Counted from the first letter of the stretch, positions 39,828 to 49,297 are shown. The stretch: 55,226 bases of DNA from Nocardia aurantiaca (GCF_009708175.1 NZ_WMBB01000023.1:1-55226), one strand, 5' to 3'. Program-made: numbers and translations. Notes: generated by a model from the letters alone, not told the origin.

Positions 39828-41441
39828 ATGCCTCGCCGGATGGCTTGGTGGACAGCGATATTCGGGCTACTGCTAGCGGTGCCGGTGCCCACGTCGGCCG
39901 ACCCGGCGATCGACTCCTACGTCGACGCTCTCGCCGATGCCGTGCCGGCCCCAACCCTGCACTGGACCGGCTGCGATTCCGGATTCTCCTGTGCGACAGC
40001 GCGAGTGCCCCTGGACTACGCGCACCCCGAGGCCCGATCGATCGATCTGGCCCTGATCAAACTCCCCGCCACCGATCCCACCCGGCGGATCGGCACCCTG
40101 TTCGTCAACTTCGGCGGCCCCGGCCGGTCCGGCGTAGCCCGCCTGCGAGAGCGGGCGCACTGGCCCTGGCTGTTTTCCGACGCCCTGCGCGCCCGCTTCG
40201 ATCTGGTCTCCTGGGATACCCGCGGCGCCGCGAACAGCGCACCGGTGCACTGCTTTCCGGACGCGACCGCGCAGCAGCTGTTCTTCGCCACCTATCCGGC
40301 CATGCCCGGCACGCCCGGCACCGAGCCGCCGTTCTTCGCCGCCGCCAAAACCCTCGCCGACGCCTGCGCGGAGCGCGCCGCCGACCTGCTGCCACACCTG
40401 TCGACCGACAACACCGCCCGGGATCTGGACCTGCTGCGGCGGGCCGTCGGCGACGACAAGCTGACCTACCACGGAATCTCGTACGGCACCTATCTGGGCG
40501 CCGTGTACGCCAACATGTTTCCCGGCCGCGTCCGCGCCATGGTGCTGGACGGCTCGATGGACTTCCGCGGCAACGCGTTCGGGCTCGACGACAATGCCGC
40601 CGACCTGCCCGTCGACACCCGGCAGGACGTCGCGACCGGAATCGCGGGCAGCTTCGACGCCATGCTCGACGCCTGCGTGGCCGCCGGGCCCGGCTGCGCC
40701 TTCTCCGCGGGGGATCCGCGCGAGAAATGGCAGCGGATCCTCGAACGGGTACGGCGCGAACCGATCTCGTGGGACGGCAAACGCTACGACTACGGCACCG
40801 TCGTGGCCGCGGCGGGCCAGCTGTCCGACCCGGCCGGCTGGCCGCGGCTCGCCGCCACCCTGCAACTGCTCTACGATCTCCGCGACACGCCGTATCTGCC
40901 GACCGATGTGCTCGCCGAGACCTCGGCCCTGGTCCGGCAGGTGGCCGATATCGGCACGGGCAGCTCGGCGAGCCCGGTCGGCACCGGCGTCAACACCTAC
41001 GACGACAACTACACCGAGGCCTTCCACGCCGTCCAGTGCGCCGACAGCCGGGTGCCGCGCGACGAGCGGCGCTACCGCGACCTCGCCGCCAGCGAGGACC
41101 ATCGGGTGCCGGTCTTCGGCCGTCTCGGCGTCCTGGATGCCCTGACGTGCGCCTACTGGCCGCAGACCGCGGTGCGCCCCTATCCGGGACCGTGGAATCG
41201 GCCCACCGCCCCGATCCTGGTCGTCAACAGCCGCAACGATCCCGCGACGCCGCTGGCCGGAGCCATCTCGGGCGCGGCGGAACTGGCGAACGCGCGCGTG
41301 CTGGTGGTCGAAGGAGCCGGGCACAGCAGCATGTACGTGCACAGCACCTGTTCCGAGGCCGCCGTGCGCGAATACCTCACCGCGAGAACGCTTCCGGCGA
41401 CCGGGGCGACCTGCCCGATCGACGGCAACCCCTTCGACTAG
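39828..41441 (+). CDS. secreted TAP-like alpha/beta-hydrolase (tripeptidyl aminopeptidase family)
   Basis: 537 residues from ATG 39828, which is 7 nt after GAGGGA; ATG 39792 is possible. The signal peptide ends VPVPTSADP. The oxyanion block FVNFGGPGRSG, the nucleophile GISYGTYLG (Ser218), and the C-terminal TAP domain with RNDPATPL and GAGHSSM form the catalytic triad. Several Cys pairs suggest exported disulfides. Similar mycobacterial enzymes (Hip1/CaeA) cleave small peptides or esters at the cell surface. Its stop codon shares the bases CTAG with the convergent next gene. Confidence 0.9.
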   Translation: MPRRMAWWTAIFGLLLAVPVPTSADPAIDSYVDALADAVPAPTLHWTGCDSGFSCATARVPLDYAHPEARSIDLALIKLPATDPTRRIGTLFVNFGGPGRSGVARLRERAHWPWLFSDALRARFDLVSWDTRGAANSAPVHCFPDATAQQLFFATYPAMPGTPGTEPPFFAAAKTLADACAERAADLLPHLSTDNTARDLDLLRRAVGDDKLTYHGISYGTYLGAVYANMFPGRVRAMVLDGSMDFRGNAFGLDDNAADLPVDTRQDVATGIAGSFDAMLDACVAAGPGCAFSAGDPREKWQRILERVRREPISWDGKRYDYGTVVAAAGQLSDPAGWPRLAATLQLLYDLRDTPYLPTDVLAETSALVRQVADIGTGSSASPVGTGVNTYDDNYTEAFHAVQCADSRVPRDERRYRDLAASEDHRVPVFGRLGVLDALTCAYWPQTAVRPYPGPWNRPTAPILVVNSRNDPATPLAGAISGAAELANARVLVVEGAGHSSMYVHSTCSEAAVREYLTARTLPATGATCPIDGNPFD

Positions 41442-42013
41442 AGCGACGCGGCCGCACGGGCGGGATCGCGCACATCGATTTCCGCCTCGGCCCAGGCCTC
41501 CCGCAGCGCGGCCGCGCCGCGAATCCGCACCCACGCCGCCTCGGTCGCCGTGATCGGCGCGACCGTCAGAAACCGCACGGGGTCAGCGGGTTCGGGCAGC
41601 GTCACCGCCGGGATATCGCTCTCGCCCAGCAGCACCGCGGTGAACGGCGCACCGGCCCACAGGGGTTCTCCCAGATCCAGCAGCGCATCCTCCTGCAGCA
41701 CAACGCCTTCCACCGACGGGGCCGCCACCAGCACGCCCAGCGTGCGGGTCAGCCCCGAGCCCGCGCCCGCGCCGCCGCGCAGCGTGAGCACCAGTTCCGC
41801 GCGCGGACCGCGCACCGGGTCGGCCAGCGCCGCGGTTGGATCCGTCATCGGATGCCGGGAGCCGCCCAGCGTGGCGTAGTGCACGAACTCGCCGTCCGGG
41901 ATGCGCAGGATGTCGATGGGCTCCAACCCCAGGAACGTCACCGACGCCGCGTCCGCGGACTCCACACCGTAATGACCGAGCACTGCGGCCCGGACCTCGT
42001 CCAGCACCTCCAT
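41438..42013 (-). CDS. suppressor-of-fused-like domain protein
   Basis: 191 residues from ATG 42013; the frame is open 11 codons further upstream but overlaps the previous gene. A soluble alpha/beta protein with SVTFLGLEPIDILRIPDGEF, YATLGGSRHPM, AELVLTLRGG and LTVAPITATEAAWVR. The layout fits the SUFU-domain/immunity-like fold found in bacteria. No catalytic residues are evident. It lies 4 nt after the stress protein gene, so they form one operon. Confidence 0.65.
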   Translation of the reverse strand: MEVLDEVRAAVLGHYGVESADAASVTFLGLEPIDILRIPDGEFVHYATLGGSRHPMTDPTAALADPVRGPRAELVLTLRGGAGAGSGLTRTLGVLVAAPSVEGVVLQEDALLDLGEPLWAGAPFTAVLLGESDIPAVTLPEPADPVRFLTVAPITATEAAWVRIRGAAALREAWAEAEIDVRDPARAAASL

Positions 42014-42017
42014 CGAT

Positions 42018-42509
42018 CTAGATGGCCAGCCTGGCGAGCATGTCACGCGCCTGCTCCGCGGTCTTCGGGTCGCACAGCACGTCGTAGCGGCCCGCCACCA
42101 ACTGCATGGTGGACGCGAAATCGCGCTGGCCCCGGGTGGCCGCGTAGGGGATGGACGCGGAGATGAGGCCGAAGATGATGCCGCCGACCAGGCCGACCAC
42201 CAGCGGGCCGATGGCCCCGCCGGTGGTGAACAAGCTCAGCAGCAGACCCAGGAACAAGCCCAGCCAGGCGCCGGAAACCATGCCGCCGCCAATGACTTTG
42301 CCCCAGGTCAATCGATACAGCACGCGCTCGACCTGCATGAGGTCGACGCCGACGATGGTCACGCCCTCCACCGGGAACTGATTGTCGGCCAGATAGTCGA
42401 CCGCCCGCTGCGCCTCCGCATAGGTCGGGTAGGAGCCGACCGGCCAGCCCGACGGTGGCGTCGGCAGTCCCGGACGGCCCCGGTTCGCATTCCCCAAGGG
42501 ATTCGTCAT
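42018..42509 (-). CDS. general stress protein (GSP 17M/YflT-like) with glycine-rich membrane segments
   Basis: 163 residues. The N-terminal domain GSYPTYAEAQRAVDYLADN, then PVEGVTIVG and RLTWGKVIGGG, is typical of the GSP 17M family. Two membrane helices follow (GAWLGLFLGLLLSLF and LVVGLVGGIIFGLI). It resembles what is encoded by Rv1234 in mycobacteria. Near-leaderless: TAGCAT is 9 nt before ATG. Confidence 0.82.
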   Translation of the reverse strand: MTNPLGNANRGRPGLPTPPSGWPVGSYPTYAEAQRAVDYLADNQFPVEGVTIVGVDLMQVERVLYRLTWGKVIGGGMVSGAWLGLFLGLLLSLFTTGGAIGPLVVGLVGGIIFGLISASIPYAATRGQRDFASTMQLVAGRYDVLCDPKTAEQARDMLARLAI

Positions 42510-42558
42510 GACTCCATCATGCTATTTCGCGTCCACGGACGGCGCCGCCGTGCCGGAT

Positions 42559-43494
42559 TCACGGAGTAGGTGTGGTTCGCGTCATTCCGGCGGCCCTGCC
42601 CTTATCAGCGATCACCTGAGCCATTTTGGCGCTGGCCTCGTCGATCATCTCGTCGCCGAGCATGACCGCGCCACGTGCGCCGCCCTCGGTGGAGGTGTGG
42701 AAGGCGTAGGCCTCGAGGATCTCCTCGGCCCGGTCGTAGTCGGCCTGGCGCGGGCTGAAGATCTCGTTGCACGCGGTGATCTGGTCCGGGTGCAGCACCC
42801 ACTTGCCGTCGAAACCCAGTGCGGCCGTGCGGGAAGCGTTGCGGCGGAAACCGTCGATATCGCGGACCGCCAGGTAGGGGCCGTCGATGGCCTGCAGGCC
42901 GTGGGCGCGGGCCGCCAACAGGATCGTCATATAGATGTGGTGATACGCGTCACCCGGCTCGTAGCCCTCGGGCTGCTCCCCCACCACCAGCGTGCGCATA
43001 TTGATGGAGGCCATGAAGTCGGCGGGCCCGAATACCAGGGTCTGCACGCGCGGGCTCGCGGTGGCGATGGCGTCGATATTGCGCAGCCCGAGCGCGTTCT
43101 CGATCTGCGGTTCGATCCCGATCCCCCCGACCGGCAGCCCGTTGGCCTTCTCCAGTTGGGTCAGCAGCAGGTCCAAGGCCCGCACCTGCCCGGCGTCGGT
43201 GACCTTGGGCAGCAGGATGGCGTCCAGCTCCGAGCCCGCGCCCTCCACCACCGTGATGACGTCGGCATAAGTGTGCTCGGTGCTCCAGTCATTGACCCGC
43301 ACCACCCGAATCTGCGTGCCCCAGCCGCCCGCGTTGAGCGCCGTCACGATGTTCGCCCGCGCGGCCGCCTTCGCCGCGGGCGCGACCGCGTCCTCGAGGT
43401 CCAGGAACACCTCGTCGGCGGCCAGTCCCTTGGCCTTCTCGATCATGCGCGGGTTGCTACCGGGTACGGCGAGCACCGATCGGCGCGATGTCAT
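42559..43494 (-). CDS. HpcH/HpaI aldolase / citrate lyase beta-like protein
   Basis: 311 residues. CitE-like TIM barrel: RSVLAVPGSNPRMIEKA, VFLDLEDAVAP (metal Glu/Asp), IEPQIENALGLRNID and VFGPADFMASIN. Members cleave malyl-CoA, methylmalyl-CoA or citramalyl-CoA, releasing acetyl-CoA or glyoxylate. The citrate lyase alpha and gamma genes are absent, so citrate cleavage is unlikely. ATG 43494 follows GAAGGAG. Divergent from the MgtE-N gene. Confidence 0.88.
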   Translation of the reverse strand: MTSRRSVLAVPGSNPRMIEKAKGLAADEVFLDLEDAVAPAAKAAARANIVTALNAGGWGTQIRVVRVNDWSTEHTYADVITVVEGAGSELDAILLPKVTDAGQVRALDLLLTQLEKANGLPVGGIGIEPQIENALGLRNIDAIATASPRVQTLVFGPADFMASINMRTLVVGEQPEGYEPGDAYHHIYMTILLAARAHGLQAIDGPYLAVRDIDGFRRNASRTAALGFDGKWVLHPDQITACNEIFSPRQADYDRAEEILEAYAFHTSTEGGARGAVMLGDEMIDEASAKMAQVIADKGRAAGMTRTTPTP

Positions 43495-43555
43495 GGCTCA
43501 CTCCTTCATGTGGCGCGATATTTCGAGCGCGCTCGACCCACTAGCCTTACCAAAC

Positions 43556-44881
43556 ATGGCAGCGACGAAGGTTTTCGCCGCCCGGCTGGCGGGCTTGGTG
43601 GTACTGGGACCGGACGGCGAGTCTATCGGCCGCCTCCGCGACATCGTGATCTCGATACGGTACGACCGCCAGCAACCCCGGGTCCTGGGTGTGCTCGTCG
43701 AACTGCCCACCCGGAAGCGGATTTTCGTGCCCATGCTTCGGGTCCAGGCCATCGAGCCCGGCGCGCTCACCCTCACCACCGGCACCATCAGCGTGCGCCG
43801 CTTCGAGCAGCGGCCCGGCGAGTTGCTGGCCATCGCACAGATTCTCGACTCCACCGTCCGCGTCGCCGATCCGGAGCTGCCGCAGCTGGCGGGCGTGGAC
43901 GTCGTGGTGGTCGACCTGGGCATCGAGCAGGGCCGCACCCGCGACTGGGTGGTCTCCCGGGTCGCGGTGCGCGAACGCCGCCGCTTGGGCGTGGGTTTCG
44001 GCCGCCGCGGCGCGGTCCACGTGGTCGACTGGGCGCAGGTGCGCGGCCTCACCCAGACCGAGCTGAACCTGCCCGGCCAGGACGTCACCCAACTGCTCGA
44101 GCAGTTCGAGGGCATGCGCCCCGCCGACGTCGCGCACATGCTGCGCGAACTGCCACTCAAACGACGCATCGAGGTCGCCGCCGCCTTCGACGACGAGCGC
44201 CTCGCCGACGTGGTCCAGGAGCTGCCCGAGAACGACCAGGTGGACCTGCTCGAACAGCTCGGTGTGGAACGCGCCGCCGACCTGCTCGAGGCCATGGACC
44301 CCGACGACGCCGCCGACCTGCTCGGCGAGCTGCCCGAAGGCGAGGCGGAATCGCTGCTGGCGCTGATGGATCCGGAGGACTCCGAACCGGTGCGCCGCCT
44401 GCTCGAGCACGCGCCCTACACCGCCGGTGGTCTGATGACGCCCGACGCGATCGTGATCACCGCGTCCACCACCGTCGCCGAGGCGCTGGCCCGCATCCGC
44501 GATCCCGAACTCACCCCGGCCCTGGCCTCCATGGCGTTCGTGGTGCGCCCGCCCACCGCCACCCCCACCGGCCGTTACCTGGGCTGCGTGCACTTCCAGC
44601 AGTTGCTGCGCGAACCGCCCGCGAACCTGGTCGGCGGCATCGTCGATACCGATCTGGTGCAGCTGCGGCCCGACGCCCCGCTCACCGCGGTGACCCGCTA
44701 TTTCGCCACGTACAACCTGGTGTGCGGCCCGGTGGTGGACGCGGAGAATCATTTGCTGGGAGCCGTCACCGTCGATGACGTGCTCGACCACCTGCTGCCG
44801 GAGGACTGGCGTGAGCAGGACGAGGACCATCACGATGTGCACGGCGTGCCCGTGATCGAGGGGACGGGAGGCCGCGCATGA
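43556..44881 (+). CDS. MgtE-N/CBS domain protein without membrane domain
   Basis: 441 residues from ATG 43556. An N-terminal PRC-barrel-like domain (LAGLVVLGPDGESIGRLRDI) precedes the MgtE N domain, a right-handed superhelix with repeated LPENDQVDLLEQL, MDPDDAADLLGELPEGE and LMDPEDSEPV, and then two CBS motifs (TAGGLMTPDAIVI and GAVTVDDVLDHLL). The MgtE channel helices are lacking, so it must act as a cytosolic Mg2+/nucleotide sensor rather than a transporter. Same design as mycobacterial Rv1232c. Probable -10 TAGCCT is 8 nt before ATG. ATGA overlap with next gene. Confidence 0.9.
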   Translation: MAATKVFAARLAGLVVLGPDGESIGRLRDIVISIRYDRQQPRVLGVLVELPTRKRIFVPMLRVQAIEPGALTLTTGTISVRRFEQRPGELLAIAQILDSTVRVADPELPQLAGVDVVVVDLGIEQGRTRDWVVSRVAVRERRRLGVGFGRRGAVHVVDWAQVRGLTQTELNLPGQDVTQLLEQFEGMRPADVAHMLRELPLKRRIEVAAAFDDERLADVVQELPENDQVDLLEQLGVERAADLLEAMDPDDAADLLGELPEGEAESLLALMDPEDSEPVRRLLEHAPYTAGGLMTPDAIVITASTTVAEALARIRDPELTPALASMAFVVRPPTATPTGRYLGCVHFQQLLREPPANLVGGIVDTDLVQLRPDAPLTAVTRYFATYNLVCGPVVDAENHLLGAVTVDDVLDHLLPEDWREQDEDHHDVHGVPVIEGTGGRA

Positions 44882-45465
44882 GCGAACGGCTCGACAAACT
44901 CAGCGCGCGCAGCCGCCTGGAGACCCCGGTCGAGAGCCGCTTCCGCGGCCTGGACTGGGACGCCGAGGCCATGGCCCGCACCAGCGAGAAGGTCGCCCGG
45001 TTCCTGGGCACCGGGCGTTATCTGGTGATTCAGACCGTGATCGTCGTGGTCTGGATCGTGCTCAATGTCTTCGCGCTGCGGCTGCAGTGGGACCCGTACC
45101 CCTTCATCCTGTTGAACCTCGCGTTCTCCACCCAGGCCGCCTACGCCGCACCGCTGATCCTGCTGGCGCAGAACCGGCAGGACAATCGCGACCGGGTCTC
45201 GCTGGAGGAGGACCGGTCGCGAGCGGCCCAGACGAAGGCCGATACCGAATTCCTGGCGCGCGAGCTGGCCGCACTGCGGCTGGCCGTCGGCGAGGTCGCC
45301 ACGCGCGACTACGTGCGCCGGGAACTGGATGACATCAAGGAATTCCTGACCAGACTGGAAAAGCTGGCCGTCGGCGATGATGTCGCCAAGGTCAAGAAGG
45401 CAAAGAAGAGTACCGAGCGAAAGCCTGGCGAGGTCGCGATTTCGGCACAAAAAGATGGCGACTGA
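44878..45465 (+). CDS. DUF1003 membrane protein
   Basis: 195 residues. Two membrane helices (LVIQTVIVVVWIVLNVF, then PYPFILLNLAFSTQAAYAAP) followed by the DUF1003 motif LILLAQNRQDNRDRV and a coiled-coil-like cytoplasmic tail (ARELAALRLAVGEVA) ending Lys-rich. ATG 44878 overlaps the stop of the MgtE-N gene. The pairing is conserved with Rv1231c-Rv1232c, suggesting a functional unit in Mg2+ or envelope homeostasis. Confidence 0.92.
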   Translation: MSERLDKLSARSRLETPVESRFRGLDWDAEAMARTSEKVARFLGTGRYLVIQTVIVVVWIVLNVFALRLQWDPYPFILLNLAFSTQAAYAAPLILLAQNRQDNRDRVSLEEDRSRAAQTKADTEFLARELAALRLAVGEVATRDYVRRELDDIKEFLTRLEKLAVGDDVAKVKKAKKSTERKPGEVAISAQKDGD

Positions 45466-45594
45466 CCACAGAACGTGTACCGAACGAGCTGACTGATGGG
45501 TAACCTGGATCACGTTGTTCCGAGCGACCGACCCAGACACTACCGCGCCATGAGTGTCACCACGGGGCACCGGCCGCACGACTGAGGGGATTGT

Positions 45595-47037
45595 GTGGTG
45601 GCGAAGAGATTATCTGCTCCAGTGACAGCGTCGGCGCTCTTGATAGCAGGCATGGTCACCGCCGGTTCTGCCACCAATACGACCGTCCATATCGCAGCCC
45701 CACAGGCCGCGCCGGACGCGTTGCTGGCGGCCGCCTCCGCCCGCAACGCGAGTGTCGACAGCCCCGCCGAAACCCCCGCGGATCAGACCGTCGGGTTGGT
45801 TCCGGCGGCTCCGGAGGCCCCCCGCAAACTCAGCGCAATGACCCCGCCGGCCGACGGCACACCCCTGTTCGGCGGCACCGTCCCGCTGCGGGACATCGCG
45901 TTGCCCGGCGGCGCCGGCGTGCTCGGCATCCCGGAGATCGTGCTGGCCGCCTACCGCAATGCCGAACTGGCACTGCAGTCTTCGGACCCGAACTGCCATC
46001 TGCCGTGGTATCTGCTGGCGGGCATCGGACGCATCGAGTCCAACCACGCCAACAATGGCCGCACCGACGCCGCGGGCACCACGGTCAGCCCGATCTACGG
46101 TCCGGCCCTGGACGGGACACTGCCCGGCAACGAGATCATCAAGGCCACCGACGGCAGCTTCGTGCGCGCCGTCGGGCCCATGCAATTCCTGCCCAGCACC
46201 TGGTCGATCTACGCGGCCAATGGAAAGGGCAGCGGCACACCGGATCCCAATAATGTCTTCGACGCGGCATTGGCGGCGGGCAAGTACCTGTGCTCGGGCG
46301 GCATGGATCTGGCGGATCCACAGCAGCAGCTGAGGGCCGTTCTGCGCTACAACAATTCGGTGTCGTACGCGGCCAATGTGCTCAGCTGGGCCAATGCGTA
46401 CAAGACCGGCGGCACGCCGCAGCAGGTGAGCATCTCGCCGGATCTGGTGCCCAACAACTACGTTCCGGTCAGCGGCCCGGACATCACGGTGGCCTCCACC
46501 ACGATTCCGGCCACCTCCGAGGCGGACACCACGCAGCCGGCCACCACGACGCAGACGCCGACCCAGGTGATGATCACCATTCCGGGCCTGCCGCCGATCC
46601 CGTGCGGCATCTTCTGCCCGGCCCCGGTCGTGCCCGCGAATCCCTGTGAGCAGGCGACGGTTCCGGCGCAGCCGGATCAGAAGACCGACAAGGTTCCCGG
46701 CGACGCGGCCGCCGACGACGGCACCAAGCCCGAGCACGGCCAGCCGGCCGAGCAGCAGTTCGGTCCCGACGGCAAGCCGGTGGTCAAGGATCAGACCGCG
46801 GTCACCACCTGCAACACCCAGACGGGTCAGCAGGAGCAGAAGCCGCAGGATCAGCCGCAGCAGGCGGTCCAGCAACCGCGGGACCAGCAAACGGTCACGC
46901 CGTCCAAGACGCCCGACCCGGAGCCGATCGCGCCGGCCGAATCCACGCCGGAGACCACCACCCCGGCCCCGGGCATCACGTTGCCGTTCGGCATCACGAT
47001 TCCGCTCCCGGCCCCGGCCCCCGCGCCCGTCCCGTAG
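45595..47037 (+). CDS. secreted lytic transglycosylase with long Pro/Gln/Thr-rich tail
   Basis: 480 residues from GTG 45595, after GAGGGG; GTG 45598 is equally possible. An N-terminal signal or anchor (VTASALLIAGMVTAGSA) is followed by a transglycosylase SLT-like domain with LLAGIGRIESNH (catalytic Glu148), VGPMQFLPSTW and LRYNNSVSYAANVLSW. From about 300 on, a disordered wall-spanning tail rich in T, P and Q contains three or four Cys (GLPPIPCGIFCPAP). It cleaves glycan strands of peptidoglycan. Similar to Rv1230c. Confidence 0.9.
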   Translation: MVAKRLSAPVTASALLIAGMVTAGSATNTTVHIAAPQAAPDALLAAASARNASVDSPAETPADQTVGLVPAAPEAPRKLSAMTPPADGTPLFGGTVPLRDIALPGGAGVLGIPEIVLAAYRNAELALQSSDPNCHLPWYLLAGIGRIESNHANNGRTDAAGTTVSPIYGPALDGTLPGNEIIKATDGSFVRAVGPMQFLPSTWSIYAANGKGSGTPDPNNVFDAALAAGKYLCSGGMDLADPQQQLRAVLRYNNSVSYAANVLSWANAYKTGGTPQQVSISPDLVPNNYVPVSGPDITVASTTIPATSEADTTQPATTTQTPTQVMITIPGLPPIPCGIFCPAPVVPANPCEQATVPAQPDQKTDKVPGDAAADDGTKPEHGQPAEQQFGPDGKPVVKDQTAVTTCNTQTGQQEQKPQDQPQQAVQQPRDQQTVTPSKTPDPEPIAPAESTPETTTPAPGITLPFGITIPLPAPAPAPVP

Positions 47038-47050
47038 CGAATGTGCGATT

Positions 47051-47083
47051 CGCGAGTTGCGGGGCGGCGCTCCGGAACTCGCG
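47051..47083 (+). terminator. hairpin between the two transglycosylase genes
   Basis: CGCGAGTT (47051-47058) pairs with AACTCGCG (47076-47083) around a GC-rich 17-nt loop, 13 nt after the first stop codon. Confidence 0.55.
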
Positions 47084-47213
47084 TCTGACTTGCGATTCCT
47101 TCAAATCCAGAGAGTTGATCACGAAGGGGTAACGAGAAGGTCTCGGATAAGGTAACGTGGCCTCCGTTGCATCTCCCCGGTATCAACCGATGGCAATGGA
47201 GGGTCACCACACA

Positions 47214-48083
47214 GTGGGTCGTCACCGCAAACCCCCGGTCCCCAGAGTTCGACGCGGATCGGTCATCGCATTGACCGGGCTGGTGCCCGCAGGATTGGCC
47301 ACAGTTACCGGAGCGGGCGACGGGAACATCGCCGACAAGCTCACGGCAGCCGTCCAGCAACAGCTGGCCGGAGACGGCGCGGAACAGCTACCCGAACCCG
47401 AGGCGGCGGTTCCCGCCGCTGCCCCGGAACCCCTGCTGCACGAAGCCAAACAGGTTGCGCCCGTTGGCCCCCCGGTGGTCAAGTCGGTCGCGCTGTCCGA
47501 GGACCGGGCGCCCTCCGCCCGTCCCGCCGGACCGCTCGGCATGCCCGGCATCGCCTTCGACGCCTACGAGAACGCGGAACATGTTCTGGCGGTAGAGAAT
47601 CCGACCTGCAATATGCCGTGGAACATGCTCGCCGGCATCGGCCGGGTGGAATCCACGCACGGCTTCGGCGGCAAGGTCGACGACGACGGCAATCCGCTGC
47701 GGCCCATCTACGGCCCGGTCCTCGACGGAAGTCTCTACGGCAACAACGTGATCCAGACCGCCGAGGGCGGCGACCTGGACGGTCTGTCCGGCAACTACCG
47801 CCGCGCCGTGGGCCCCATGCAGTTCCTGCCGGAGACCTGGCGCAAGTACGCGGCCGACGGCAATGGCGACGGCATCGCCGATCCGCAGAACATGTACGAC
47901 GCCGCGCTCACCGCCGGCAAGTACCTCTGCTCGGGCGGCCTCGACATGCGTGATCCGGGCCAGCAGACCCGGGCCATCCTGCGCTACAACAACTCCATGG
48001 CCTACGTCGCCAACGTCATGGCATGGGAGACCGCGTACGGCTCCGGCGTCTCGCCGTCGCCCGCCGCGCTGCCCCGAATCTGA
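47214..48083 (+). CDS. second secreted lytic transglycosylase
   Basis: 289 residues from GTG 47214, 10 nt after GGAGGG; this gives the familiar MGRHRKP start and rejects upstream GTG 47157. A paralogue of the preceding gene: LLAGIGRVEST-like block (here MLAGIGRVESTHGFG, Glu146), IYGPVLDGSLYGNN, VGPMQFLPETW and LRYNNSMAYVANVMAWE, but with no C-terminal tail. The two may divide labour between wall layers or growth stages. Confidence 0.9.
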   Translation: MGRHRKPPVPRVRRGSVIALTGLVPAGLATVTGAGDGNIADKLTAAVQQQLAGDGAEQLPEPEAAVPAAAPEPLLHEAKQVAPVGPPVVKSVALSEDRAPSARPAGPLGMPGIAFDAYENAEHVLAVENPTCNMPWNMLAGIGRVESTHGFGGKVDDDGNPLRPIYGPVLDGSLYGNNVIQTAEGGDLDGLSGNYRRAVGPMQFLPETWRKYAADGNGDGIADPQNMYDAALTAGKYLCSGGLDMRDPGQQTRAILRYNNSMAYVANVMAWETAYGSGVSPSPAALPRI

Positions 48084-48160
48084 CCACGCCGCCGCGCCCG
48101 GTCGGGGCACAAGCGGAGGGCGAAATCGGCACGGCCGAGGGCGCTCCTAGACTTGGGCCC

Positions 48161-49297
48161 ATGCCAGTGGTTACGGAATCGGATGTGCGGGGCGCGCTCG
48201 CGAAGGTGAACGACCCGGAGATCCGGAAACCGATCACCGAACTGGGCATGGTGAAGAGTGTCGAGGTCGGCGCGGACGGCAGTGTCCACGTTGTGGTCTA
48301 CCTGACGACGTCCGCCTGCCCGATGAAAACCGCCATCCAGGAACGGGTCACGAAGGCCGTCGCCGACGTGGCCGGAGTCGGCGCCATCACGGTCGACCTG
48401 GACGTCATGAACGACGAGCAGCGCACCGAGCTGCGCCGCAAGCTGCGCGGCGATGCGGCCGAACCGGTCATCCCCTTCGCCCAGCCCGGCTCGCTCACCC
48501 GCGTCTACGCGGTGGCCTCCGGTAAGGGCGGCGTCGGAAAGTCCTCGGTCACCGTCAATCTCGCCGCCGCCATGGCCGCCAAGGGCCTCTCGGTGGGCGT
48601 GCTCGACGCCGACATCTACGGCCACAGCGTGCCGCGCATGCTGGGCACCGACCAGCGGCCCACCCAGGTCGAGCGCATGATCATGCCACCCATCGCACAC
48701 GACGTGAAGGTCATCTCGATCTCCATGTTCACCCAGGGCAACACACCCGTGGTGTGGCGTGGCCCGATGCTGCACCGCGCGCTGCAGCAGTTCCTGGCCG
48801 ACGTCTTCTGGGGCGACCTCGACATCCTGCTGCTGGACCTGCCGCCCGGCACCGGTGACGTGGCCATCTCGCTGGCCCAGCTCATCCCGAACGCGGAGAT
48901 CCTGGTCGTGACCACCCCGCAGCTGGCCGCGGCCGAGGTCGCCGAGCGCGCGGGCTCCATCGCCCTGCAGACCCGCCAGCGCATCGCCGGCGTCATCGAG
49001 AACATGTCCTGGCTCGACCTCCCCGACGGCACCCGCATGGAACTCTATGGCTCCGGCGGCGGCCAGACCGTGGCGGACAACCTGACCCGGGCCATCGGCG
49101 CGAATGTCCCACTGCTGGGCCAGATCCCGATCGAGCAACAGCTGCGCGAGGCCGGCGACGAGGGCACCCCGATCGTGCTGCGCGCCCCCGAGAGCGCCTC
49201 TGGCAAGGCCCTGCTCGACATCGCCGACAAGCTGGCCGTCCGCCGCCGCGGCCTGGCGGGCATGTCGCTGTCCATCGACACCACCCGCCACCTGTAG
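48161..49297 (+). CDS. mrp: Mrp/ApbC-type iron-sulfur cluster carrier ATPase
   Basis: 378 residues. The N-terminal DUF59 domain (VTESDVRGALAKVNDPEIRK) joins a P-loop ATPase with the deviant Walker A GKGGVGKSS (121-129), DADIYGHSVPRMLG and LLLDLPPGTGDV. The CxxC cluster motif of E. coli ApbC is replaced by LDLPDGTRM, as in mycobacterial Mrp (Rv1229c), so cluster binding must differ. -10 TAGACT (48148-48153) is 7 nt before ATG, implying a leaderless mRNA. Confidence 0.95.
   Translation: MPVVTESDVRGALAKVNDPEIRKPITELGMVKSVEVGADGSVHVVVYLTTSACPMKTAIQERVTKAVADVAGVGAITVDLDVMNDEQRTELRRKLRGDAAEPVIPFAQPGSLTRVYAVASGKGGVGKSSVTVNLAAAMAAKGLSVGVLDADIYGHSVPRMLGTDQRPTQVERMIMPPIAHDVKVISISMFTQGNTPVVWRGPMLHRALQQFLADVFWGDLDILLLDLPPGTGDVAISLAQLIPNAEILVVTTPQLAAAEVAERAGSIALQTRQRIAGVIENMSWLDLPDGTRMELYGSGGGQTVADNLTRAIGANVPLLGQIPIEQQLREAGDEGTPIVLRAPESASGKALLDIADKLAVRRRGLAGMSLSIDTTRHL

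Noticed and set aside
47100..47213. c-di-AMP (ydaO-type) riboswitch before the second transglycosylase, as seen for actinobacterial rpf genes
   Set aside because: The conserved ydaO core motifs are not visible in this 110-nt region.
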